The position numbers and the translations under genes are program-made. The notes under the pieces were generated by a model that had not been told where the DNA came from, made no database searches, and worked only from the letters and a program-made list of their open reading frames with translations. Shown piece after piece: positions 1 through 6,578 of a stretch of DNA of 20,300 nucleotides (the stretch's first letter is position 1; each line of letters starts with the position of its first letter). This DNA is from Gammaproteobacteria bacterium. GTDB lineage: Bacteria; Pseudomonadota; Gammaproteobacteria; UBA6429; Thiohalophilaceae. Where the stretch lies: positions 1-20,300 of the forward strand of contig QILH01000173.1 of assembly GCA_003233255.1 (NCBI GenBank), written 5' to 3'.

Positions 1-1
1 T

Positions 2-2131
2 TGGGCACACAAGCTCGGGCCAGCCCCTGTATTACCGATGAGCCTGGACGAGATGGCCGATTTAGGCTGGGACAGTTGTGATGTCATCATTGTCAGTGGT
101 GATGCCTACGTTGACCATCCCAGCTTTGGTATGGCGGTAATCGGTCGGGTGCTAGAGGCGCAGGGTTATCGGGTCGGCATCATTGCCCAGCCCGACTGGT
201 GCTCGGTTGATGATTTTCAGAAACTGGGCCAACCCAATATATGCTTTGGCATCACCGCCGGGAACATGGACTCAATGGTGAATCGTTATACCGCAGATCG
301 AAAAATGCGCAGTAACGATGCCTACACGCCGGAAGCTAAGGGCGGTTTAAGACCCGATCGTTCGGTGAGTGTCTATGCGCAGCGCTGTCGCGAGGCCTAC
401 AAAGATACACCGATCATCATTGGCGGTATTGAGGCGAGTCTGCGTCGCATTGCCCATTATGATTATTGGTCAGAGAAGGTTCGACGCTCGGTGTTGCTAG
501 ACAGTAAGGCCGATTTATTATTGTACGGCAATGCCGAACGTCAGATCGTAGAGGTCACACATCGGTTGGCGGCCGGTGAGGCGATCAATGCGATCACCGA
601 TATAGCCGGCAGTGCCTTCATTCGTCGACACCCGACCGACGACTGGCAGGAGATCGATTCTTCCACAATCGATCAACCCGGCGCTGTCGATGAACATGCT
701 GATCCTTATGCGCAAGTCAACAAGACGGGTACGTTAGATGATTCAGTCAATCCCTTAACAGATGTTCCTGCCGCTCTGGTTTCCTTTACACGCAAAGTTA
801 TTAAGCACCCGAGAAATAAAACCTATGTTCGCTTGCCAGCCTATGAAACGGTCAAACAGGATCCGGTAATGTATGCTCATGCCTCGCGGGTATTTCATCT
901 GGAAACGAATCCAGGTAATGCCAGGGTGATCGTGCAACGACATGGCAAACAGGATATCTGGATTAATCCACCACCAAGACCATTAGAGACCGATGAGCTA
1001 GATAAGGTGTTTGAGTTAAGCTATACCCGTGTACCGCATCCGGCCTATGAAAATAAAAATATTCCGGCCTACGAAATGATTCGTTTTTCGATCAATATTA
1101 TGCGCGGCTGTTTTGGCGGTTGTACCTTTTGTTCGATTACCGAACATGAAGGGCGCATTATCCAAAATCGTTCTGAGGATTCGATTATTCGTGAGATCGA
1201 AACCATTCGTGACACGGTACCCGGTTTTACCGGTATTATTTCCGATCTGGGCGGGCCGACTGCCAACATGTATCGCCTCGCCTGCAAGAGTAAAGAGATC
1301 GAAACTGCCTGTCGGCGTTTGTCCTGTGTGCATCCAGGTATCTGTAAAAATCTGAATACCAATCACAATTCGTTGATCAAACTGTATCGACGTGCACGAC
1401 GTCTGCCGGGCATTAAAAAAATTCTGATCGCGTCGGGCCTGCGTTATGACCTTGCGATTGAATCGCCCGAATATGTTAAGGAACTGGTCACTCATCATGT
1501 TGGCGGTTATTTAAAGATTGCCCCCGAGCACACCGAGAGTGGGCCATTATCAAAAATGATGAAGCCGGGGATGGGTACCTATGATCGATTTAAAAAATTA
1601 TTTGAACGCTATTCAAAAGAGGCAGGCAAGGAACAGTACCTCATTCCATACTTTATTGCCGCGCACCCTGGCACTACCGATGAAGACATGATGAACCTGG
1701 CCATCTGGCTGAAGAGCAATGGTTTTCGTGCCGATCAGGTGCAGACGTTTTTACCCTCTCCGATGGCGATTGCCTCCGCGATGTATTATTCCGGTAAAAA
1801 TCCGTTAACAAAAGTACGTCATAATAGCGATGATGTTTTTTCGGCCAAAGGCTTGAAACAACGCCGATTGCATAAGGCTTTTTTACGTTATCATGATCCT
1901 GAAAACTGGCCGATATTACGAAAGGCATTACAACGGATGGGGCATGCTAATTTAATCGGCAATGGTGAACGTCATCTCGTGCCCAGATGGCAACCTAAAG
2001 GTACTCAATCAGTGAGAACAGGGACAAAAAAAGGAAAAAACTTTGCAACACAACGTACGGATTTTAATTTTGAGAACCGAACCAAACAGAGCAGGAAAAA
2101 AATGCGAAATCGTTCTCGACGTGAGGGGTAA
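2..2131 (+). CDS. ygiQ: YgiQ family radical SAM protein (5' end outside window)
   Basis: The frame is open to the first base of the window and reads WAHKLGPAPVLPMSLDEM. This matches the known N-terminal stretch of E. coli YgiQ, so the ATG at 38 is internal and roughly 20-25 residues are missing upstream. Numbering from that Met, the N-terminal part (GDAYVDHPSFG, GIIAQPDW) is a cobalamin-binding-like domain typical of the family. The radical SAM cluster motif is C358-x3-C362-x2-C365 in MRGCFGGCTFC. The SAM barrel follows, with LKIAPEHT and PYFIAAHPGTT. The last ~40 residues are a very basic, probably disordered tail. The family is widespread (UPF0313) but its reaction is not established. Identification is firm; substrate is unknown. 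Confidence 0.95.
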   Translation, partial: WAHKLGPAPVLPMSLDEMADLGWDSCDVIIVSGDAYVDHPSFGMAVIGRVLEAQGYRVGIIAQPDWCSVDDFQKLGQPNICFGITAGNMDSMVNRYTADRKMRSNDAYTPEAKGGLRPDRSVSVYAQRCREAYKDTPIIIGGIEASLRRIAHYDYWSEKVRRSVLLDSKADLLLYGNAERQIVEVTHRLAAGEAINAITDIAGSAFIRRHPTDDWQEIDSSTIDQPGAVDEHADPYAQVNKTGTLDDSVNPLTDVPAALVSFTRKVIKHPRNKTYVRLPAYETVKQDPVMYAHASRVFHLETNPGNARVIVQRHGKQDIWINPPPRPLETDELDKVFELSYTRVPHPAYENKNIPAYEMIRFSINIMRGCFGGCTFCSITEHEGRIIQNRSEDSIIREIETIRDTVPGFTGIISDLGGPTANMYRLACKSKEIETACRRLSCVHPGICKNLNTNHNSLIKLYRRARRLPGIKKILIASGLRYDLAIESPEYVKELVTHHVGGYLKIAPEHTESGPLSKMMKPGMGTYDRFKKLFERYSKEAGKEQYLIPYFIAAHPGTTDEDMMNLAIWLKSNGFRADQVQTFLPSPMAIASAMYYSGKNPLTKVRHNSDDVFSAKGLKQRRLHKAFLRYHDPENWPILRKALQRMGHANLIGNGERHLVPRWQPKGTQSVRTGTKKGKNFATQRTDFNFENRTKQSRKKMRNRSRREG

Positions 2132-2193
2132 ACTTAATTTAAAATTCGTGTCAGTAAACTAAAATCTGAAATTAACCAAGAAAATTAGTAAAG

Positions 2194-2865
2194 ATGTCAG
2201 AAACCGAAACCGAAAAAGAAATAGAAGAACTGGTATTAAAGGAAAGCCTGGTCAGTGCAGCCGGGTTAAATGCCTCCAGTCTGCAGATTGGAATTCGTGG
2301 CGATCCGTCTATGCGTGAGACTACGGGTGATCGTAAACGCTACCTGTCAGATGTGGATGAAAATATCGATGAGCTGATCCCGTGGTTTCAGGAACTGCTT
2401 TTAAATCGAAGCACGTATCAGCTATTTGTCGGATTCAATAATGGCGAGATTCGAACCAATTCGGTGTTCGATCCGATGACGCTTGAGGTCCATTCGGCCG
2501 AGAAGATGGCGGATCACACTTATATCGAACGGCAGTTCCCGTTAATCGATTATGATGACAAGGTAAATTTAATTCGTGATACGTATCAGTGTTTGCGCAA
2601 CAATCCGGTCTATAAACGTATGCCAACGTATTGGCAAAATATTATGAGCCGACGTGGTGAAAGCTGGGAAGCGATGGAAGTGGACGAAATTATTTCCGTG
2701 GTTACCACGTTGAAGACGCTACGTGAAATGCCTACTTACTATATGCGTAATATTACCATCAACATTGTGCAATCGATTGTTCGCATCCAGTTCAACTGTG
2801 ATGGAACCCAGATTGTGAGCGCTGAAAACTACTCTGAGTTTTTGGAAGAAAATTTACCAGGATAG
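2194..2865 (+). CDS. conserved-looking hypothetical protein, 223 aa
   Basis: I do not recognise a domain. The product is soluble and acidic at its N-terminus, which is rich in Glu and Lys. There is no signal peptide and no hydrophobic segment long enough for a membrane helix. The central part (DELIPWFQELLLNRSTYQLFV) and the C-terminal half, with many aromatic and Met residues, look like a folded alpha/beta protein. Codon use is like its neighbours and no other frame competes over the same span. The gene begins 62 bp after ygiQ on the same strand and may be read through from it. There is no clear Shine-Dalgarno, only agtaaag directly before the ATG. Function is unknown. Confidence 0.8.
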   Translation: MSETETEKEIEELVLKESLVSAAGLNASSLQIGIRGDPSMRETTGDRKRYLSDVDENIDELIPWFQELLLNRSTYQLFVGFNNGEIRTNSVFDPMTLEVHSAEKMADHTYIERQFPLIDYDDKVNLIRDTYQCLRNNPVYKRMPTYWQNIMSRRGESWEAMEVDEIISVVTTLKTLREMPTYYMRNITINIVQSIVRIQFNCDGTQIVSAENYSEFLEENLPG

Positions 2866-2977
2866 TCTATTCCTGCATTAGGCAAACTTAATCGCTTCGA
2901 TCTGTAAACATCCATGTGCAACTATTTTAGAATATTCTGATAAAGTTTTATAACGACAAATTTTATACGGATATGCA

Positions 2978-3006
2978 TAGGCAATTTTAATAGTGAGGGG
3001 TATACT
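2978..3006 (+). promoter_or_regulatory. sigma-70 promoter of the cold-shock gene
   Basis: A -10 box TATACT (3001-3006, 5 of 6 matches) lies 17 bp downstream of TAGGCA (2978-2983, 4 of 6). Transcription would start near 3013 and leave a leader of about 74 nt before the ATG at 3087. A structured leader is typical of cold-shock mRNAs. Judged by eye from consensus and spacing only. Confidence 0.45.
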
Positions 3007-3086
3007 TGGGCGCAACTGTATGTTCTGTGATCGAGGAGGAGGGACGTGCAGGATAGTTAGTGTAAAAGCAATTGAGGTAAATAATT

Positions 3087-3296
3087 ATGGCCACAGGCAC
3101 AGTCAAATGGTTTAACAATGCGAAAGGGTTTGTTGGATTTATTGCGACACAAGATGGGGGGGACGATGTTTTTGTTCACTTCAGTGCAATAAAAACGGAT
3201 GGCTATCGCAGTCTTAATGAAGGTCAAAGCGTTAACTTTGAAGTGGAGACCGGCCCAAAAGGCTTACAGGCAACCGATGTTGAACCGACCGGATAA
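3087..3296 (+). CDS. CspA-family cold shock protein with altered RNP1
   Basis: This 69-residue single cold-shock domain is the normal length for CspA relatives and should bind single-stranded RNA or DNA as a chaperone. It opens with MATGTVKWFNNAKGF and has RNP2 as DDVFVHFSAI (residues 27-35) and the usual end GPKGLQATDVEP. RNP1, almost always KGFGFI, here reads KGFVGFI (residues 13-19): one extra valine codon (gtt) sits in the nucleic-acid-binding strand. A good Shine-Dalgarno (gaggt at 3074-3078) precedes the ATG. The gene is monocistronic, with its own promoter and terminator. The family call is certain; the effect of the insertion on binding is unknown. Confidence 0.95.
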   Translation: MATGTVKWFNNAKGFVGFIATQDGGDDVFVHFSAIKTDGYRSLNEGQSVNFEVETGPKGLQATDVEPTG

Positions 3297-3324
3297 AAAA
3301 ATAACAAATAAGAATAGAATCTGG

Positions 3325-3351
3325 CCCCGCTTTTAAAGTGGGGTTTTTTTT
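3325..3351 (+). terminator. Rho-independent terminator after csp
   Basis: An 8-bp stem (ccccgctt with aagtgggg, one G-U pair) encloses a 3-nt loop at 3333-3335 and is followed at once by eight T residues (3344-3351). It is the strongest terminator in the window and lies 29 bp past the csp stop codon. Confidence 0.93.
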
Positions 3352-3440
3352 GTCAACGAATCTCTCCCTGCCGCGTTGTTTTACTCAGGAGGCATCGATC
3401 CGAAGCCTTTCAGAACAGGACAATAAGCAGGAGTAAGATT

Positions 3441-3851
3441 ATGAAAATGATGAAATTTACCATTATGGGACTCACCAGTATTTTAGCCTCGGCACCCGTA
3501 TTAGCCGATAGACTTGGTGATCGTGTTGATGACCGTTTTGATCGTCGCGGCGACCGGATTGAAAATCGCCTGGATCGCAAAGGTGATCGAATCGACAACA
3601 GACTGGACCGTCGTGGTGATCGAATTGAAGATCGATTTGATCGCCGGGCGGATCGCGCCAGAGACAATGGCCGTGATGGGCGGGCCGATCGCCTGGAACG
3701 CCGTGGTGATCGGATCGATCGTCGTCTGGATAGAAAAGGGGATCGTATTAATCGTCGCCTGGATAATCGTGGTAACCGGGCCGATCGCAGATTGGATCGA
3801 CGTGGTGATCGGGCCCATAAGCGTATTTCGCGACGTTCTGGTGCTAATTAA
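3441..3851 (+). CDS. secreted Arg/Asp-rich 11-residue repeat protein
   Basis: This 136-residue protein has a signal peptide (MKMMKFTIMGLTSILASAPVLA, cleavage expected after A23). The rest is almost entirely Arg, Asp, Gly, Leu and Ile in units like RGDRIxxRLDR. Repeat glycines lie at residues 37, 48, 59, 89, 100, 111 and 122, giving an 11-residue period interrupted by one irregular stretch near 70-88. An 11-residue period suits a long amphipathic helix or hendecad coiled coil carrying opposite charges. Shine-Dalgarno aggag lies upstream of the ATG. It sits just ahead of the sigma-factor operon, whose last gene is another basic repeat protein, so an envelope role is plausible. No known family is recognised. 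Repeated GATCG words keep other frames open; those are shadows. Confidence 0.85.
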   Translation: MKMMKFTIMGLTSILASAPVLADRLGDRVDDRFDRRGDRIENRLDRKGDRIDNRLDRRGDRIEDRFDRRADRARDNGRDGRADRLERRGDRIDRRLDRKGDRINRRLDNRGNRADRRLDRRGDRAHKRISRRSGAN

Positions 3852-3855
3852 AACT

Positions 3856-3869
3856 CATCAGGCCTGATG
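3856..3869. repeat. 14-bp perfect palindrome after the repeat-protein gene
   Basis: The sequence catcaggcctgatg is fully self-complementary and begins 4 bp after the stop codon of the Arg/Asp repeat gene and upstream of the sigma-factor gene. No T-run follows, so it does not look like a terminator. A protein-binding site is possible but unproven. Confidence 0.4.
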
Positions 3870-4000
3870 TATTAGCTTTGATATATGAGATCAGCAATGT
3901 GGTTAATCATGAAAACCGTTAATATTGAGTTAAATCCAGTTAACTAAACTGCGGGCCAGAAGTGAGGGGGAAGGGTGTTCAGTATTGGAGTAGCAGACGG

Positions 4001-4567
4001 GTGAGTTCAGCGGGCCAACGGGCCAAAGACCGATCGCCTGCCAATCTGGATCAGTTTCTGGCCGCAAATGAGCGCCGAGCCTATCGCATTTGTTTATTGG
4101 CCACGGGCCAACAGGCCGACGCGTTGGACATCGTGCAGGACGCCATGCTCAAGCTGGTCAGGCATTATGCCCGACGAGCCCCTGCGGAATGGCCCGCCTT
4201 GTTTCATCGCATCGTACAAAATACGATAAAGGACTGGTATCGTAAGGAAAAGGTGAGGCGCCGCTGGCGCAGCTGGTTTTCGACTCACGATGATGACGGC
4301 GAAAAGGAGGATGGTCTGGAACAACATCCACAAAGTGGCACTCACCAACCGGATGAGTTAACCGGGCAGTCTATGGCAATGGAGCATCTGGACGAACAGA
4401 TACGGTTATTACCGTTGCGCCAGCAACAGGTCTTTTTACTTCGACAATGGGAAGGTCTTGATGTGGCGGCCACGGCGAAGGCCATGGGCATTAGTGAAGG
4501 CAGCGTAAAGACACATTATTCGCGAGCAGTGCATAAACTGCGTGAGACACTCGAGGAGCATGTATGA
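4001..4567 (+). CDS. ECF-type RNA polymerase sigma factor
   Basis: This sigma-70 family protein has only regions 2 and 4, the ECF arrangement. Region 2 spans LDQFLAANERRAYRI to the core-binding DALDIVQDAMLKLV and the DNA-contacting WYRKEK segment. A charged linker (DDDGEKEDG) follows, then region 4 with a helix-turn-helix at LDVAATAKAMGISEGSVKTH. The start is uncertain: an in-frame GTG at 3962 has no ribosome site, whereas the GTG at 4001 follows ggag by 10 nt and lies closer to the conserved core. The next gene begins inside the stop codon (ATGA overlap at 4564), as expected for translational coupling with an anti-sigma factor. Which promoters it reads cannot be told; autoregulation is usual in the class. 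Confidence 0.9.
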   Translation: MSSAGQRAKDRSPANLDQFLAANERRAYRICLLATGQQADALDIVQDAMLKLVRHYARRAPAEWPALFHRIVQNTIKDWYRKEKVRRRWRSWFSTHDDDGEKEDGLEQHPQSGTHQPDELTGQSMAMEHLDEQIRLLPLRQQQVFLLRQWEGLDVAATAKAMGISEGSVKTHYSRAVHKLRETLEEHV

Positions 4568-4914
4568 GTAAACAACAGGACGATAAAGAATTTTTGCAGC
4601 AGGTGAGTCAGCAACTTGATGAATCTGAGCAGACTTTATCGGCAGAAGTGCTTAGCCGTTTGCGACAAAGTCGCCAACAGGCGCTTGAACAGCTTGATCG
4701 TAAATTTTATCAGGGCTGGCGGCCACTTGGTGCGGTTGCTATGGTAATGAGCGTGTTGGTGATTATGATCGGGCTTAATTTCATGCAAACCGATATGATC
4801 GGACATCCAGATAAACTTGGCGATTTACCCTTGTTAACTGCAACCGAAGAGTTTGAGTTATATGATGAACTGGAATTTTACCAATGGCTGGAGTTTGAAG
4901 AGCTCGCGGGTTAA
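4564..4914 (+). CDS. single-TM anti-sigma-like protein (DUF3619-like)
   Basis: The 116-residue product has a cytoplasmic-looking N-terminal part with LSAEVLSRLRQSRQQALEQL, one membrane helix at about residues 54-74, and an acidic outer tail EEFELYDELEFYQWLEFEEL. Its layout and its position directly after an ECF sigma gene (4-bp ATGA overlap) resemble the sigma-DUF3619-DUF3106 gene order known in betaproteobacteria, where the second gene is the likely membrane anti-sigma factor. The assignment rests on order, topology and the LSRLR motif, with no seen catalytic feature. It would hold the sigma factor at the inner membrane. Confidence 0.7.
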   Translation: MSKQQDDKEFLQQVSQQLDESEQTLSAEVLSRLRQSRQQALEQLDRKFYQGWRPLGAVAMVMSVLVIMIGLNFMQTDMIGHPDKLGDLPLLTATEEFELYDELEFYQWLEFEELAG

Positions 4915-4936
4915 GCATGCGTTCTGCTTGATAATT

Positions 4937-5167
4937 ATGAATTTACTATTGATAACAGGTACTGCTCAGTCGAAGGAACACGAGGAGCTCGCTATGGACT
5001 TCCTTGAGTTTTTAGGCGAGGGCATTGTCATTGAAGACGAGTATCTGGATCCATTGAACTATGCCGATATTGAGCAGAGTGATACGGAGCTAAATTATAA
5101 TAGACCCGCCAGACTAAATATCCCGACGAGCGATAAAAATGAAGAGGTGAAGAACAATGAAAAATAA
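4937..5167 (+). CDS. small acidic exported protein of the sigma operon
   Basis: The mature part is short and acidic (MDFLEFLGEGIVIEDEYLDPLNY) with a polar tail. A hydrophobic stretch, CLIIMNLLLITGTAQS, precedes it and looks like a signal peptide. The start is doubtful: ATG 4937 gives a very short signal region and has no ribosome site, TTG 4928 adds three residues, and ATG 4862 or 4865 would overlap the preceding gene by about 50 bp but supply a positive n-region. The FLEFLG and DPL pattern resembles small proteins found between anti-sigma and DUF3106 genes in other proteobacteria. It overlaps the next gene by 11 bp, so it is probably translated. Function unknown. Confidence 0.65.
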   Translation: MNLLLITGTAQSKEHEELAMDFLEFLGEGIVIEDEYLDPLNYADIEQSDTELNYNRPARLNIPTSDKNEEVKNNEK

Positions 5168-5771
5168 AAATCGCCTTTTAAGGTTAATTACATTAGTTTG
5201 TTTAATGCTAATGGGTAACACGCCAATTCTTGCGGAAGATTCAATTCGCTGGGATAGCCTGAGTGAAAAAGAAAAACAGGTACTAAAACCTATGCAAGGT
5301 AGTTGGGAACAACTTCCCTATAAACGTCAACAACGATTAAAAAAAGGTGCGAATAACTGGGAAAAAATGAATCCAGAGCAACGTGCGCGGGTGAAAAAAC
5401 GTTTTCAACAGTGGCAGGGCATGAGCCATGAGCAACGTCAACGCACTCGCGATCGGTTTGATAAATTCAGGAATTTACCACCTGAGCGGCGTAAGGAATT
5501 ACGGCGGTTATATCACTGGTATCAATCTCTACCACCAGAACGGCAAAAAAAAATTCGAGAACGTTGGCATGGAATGACACCGCAACAACGACAGGGTGCG
5601 CGAAACTTTGTTCGGGAATTTTCGCATGAAGAACGTCGGCTGATAAAAAAACGAATGCACGATGCGTCCCCGCAAGAGCGCAAACGAATGCGTGAACGCT
5701 GGCGCAATGCAACCCCGCAACAACGCCATAAATACAAGCAACGTTTAAAGAGAAAAATGCGGAATAATTAA
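5157..5771 (+). CDS. DUF3106-like secreted basic repeat protein
   Basis: The product is 204 residues with a signal peptide ending at ILA-26. The mature chain is made of short helical units that begin with a turn such as MNPEQR (71), MSHEQR (89), LPPERR (107), LPPERQ (125), MTPQQR (140), SPQERK (171) and ATPQQR (185). These recall the LTxxQ motif of Spy/CpxP periplasmic chaperones and are typical of DUF3106. It is strongly basic, rich in Arg, Lys and Gln. It is the last gene of the sigma-factor operon and overlaps the gene before it. A role in envelope stress, as a chaperone or ligand-binding sensor, is inferred from the motif and the neighbours. Confidence 0.8.
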   Translation: MKNKNRLLRLITLVCLMLMGNTPILAEDSIRWDSLSEKEKQVLKPMQGSWEQLPYKRQQRLKKGANNWEKMNPEQRARVKKRFQQWQGMSHEQRQRTRDRFDKFRNLPPERRKELRRLYHWYQSLPPERQKKIRERWHGMTPQQRQGARNFVREFSHEERRLIKKRMHDASPQERKRMRERWRNATPQQRHKYKQRLKRKMRNN

Positions 5772-6035
5772 TAGAGTTTATGTGATTAAGTTTTTATTAT
5801 TAATTCTGTATATATGTAAGCGGTTAATACCCTGTTCGCAAGAAAAGTAGCTTATTTTTCGGGCAAATACAATTTTTTAATAATGAGCTATAAATAGAAT
5901 CTAATTGCTTTTGCTTGACTTAAAATTCTTCTTAGCCACACTCAAGATAATTATGCAGTTTCCGAGTTTAATCTAATCTTGGATGGAACATGTTCAAGTT
6001 TAAAACTCTCTAAATTAATATCTCGTTATTAAATT

Positions 6036-6044
6036 AAGGAGGTG
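6036..6044 (+). promoter_or_regulatory. strong Shine-Dalgarno of the SodC-like gene
   Basis: The sequence aaggaggtg is a near-perfect complement of the 16S rRNA 3' end. Its ggagg core ends 6 nt before the ATG at 6049. It fixes the start and suggests efficient translation of a gene whose enzymatic residues are lost. Confidence 0.85.
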
Positions 6045-6048
6045 TAAA

Positions 6049-6516
6049 ATGAAAAGTTTAATAGCTTTTCTTATTGTCGTTGGGATCTCTGTTTCAGTTG
6101 TACAGGCAAGAGAAGTCGTAGTGACGATGAATAAAACCAATGTCTCAGGTCTTGGCGATGCGCTCGGTGTCGTGGTCATAACCGAAACGGGATCCGGCTT
6201 AAGCCTGGCTCCGTTTTTACATGATATGCCGAACGGCGACTATAGTCTGACCATTAATGAAACCTTAAGTTGTCAAAGTGGGTTATCGAATACAGGCATC
6301 ACCCTGCCTGCGATGGCGGCCGGAAATAGTCTATGGCGTTTACCTGATATAAAAGTATCGGCGGGTATGGAAGGTTTTGAGCCAATGTTTTTACCTGAGG
6401 TTGGGTTTAGTGACATTAGCCGTCGTTCTATTGTTATTTCAAAACGTGCCAATTCTACTCTGGGTTATGCTGTTGGAGGAGAGCGTATAGCTTGTGGTTC
6501 ATTAGAACAATATTAA
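6049..6516 (+). CDS. secreted Cu/Zn superoxide dismutase-like protein lacking metal ligands
   Basis: The 155-residue protein has a signal peptide (MKSLIAFLIVVGISVSVVQA). It follows the bacterial SodC plan: a first strand like VVTMNKT, then GVVVITETGSGLSLAPFLHDMPNGDYSLTINETLSC, and the terminal GGERIACG. In SodC the segment after the NG turn reads GFHIHEN-x-SC; here it is SLTINETLSC, so both histidines are Thr68 and Asn70. The zinc loop is shortened and the later GGH, GDLP and MIHAGGD motifs are absent or changed. H58 is the only histidine in the whole protein. The disulfide cysteines (C75, C149) and the arginine of the ERIACG motif (R146) remain. It should fold as a SOD barrel but cannot bind Cu or Zn in the usual way. 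The role is unknown. Confidence 0.7.
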   Translation: MKSLIAFLIVVGISVSVVQAREVVVTMNKTNVSGLGDALGVVVITETGSGLSLAPFLHDMPNGDYSLTINETLSCQSGLSNTGITLPAMAAGNSLWRLPDIKVSAGMEGFEPMFLPEVGFSDISRRSIVISKRANSTLGYAVGGERIACGSLEQY

Positions 6517-6528
6517 AGGTTGTGTAAG

Positions 6529-6555
6529 AAACGGCAACCTTTCGGGTTGCCGTTT
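6529..6555. terminator. bidirectional terminator hairpin between convergent genes
   Basis: A perfect 11-bp stem (aaacggcaacc, 6529-6539, with ggttgccgttt, 6545-6555) closes a 5-nt loop. It lies between the SodC-like gene ending at 6516 and the desaturase gene ending at 6579 on the other strand. T-rich bases follow on both strands, though no long T-run, so termination in both directions is likely. Confidence 0.75.
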
Positions 6556-6578
6556 AATTCAATACGACAGACAAAATA

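Noticed and set aside
1016..1498. 160-codon open frame on the minus strand inside ygiQ
   Set aside because: It lies fully within a firmly identified gene in another frame, and its product shows no known motif.
3501..3867. Long open frames on both strands over the Arg/Asp repeat gene
   Set aside because: They are by-products of the repeated GATCG-rich coding units. Only the plus frame at 3441 has a signal peptide and a ribosome site.
5915..5951. TTGACT and GATAAT as a promoter for the SodC-like gene
   Set aside because: The spacing is 25 bp, too long for a sigma-70 promoter.
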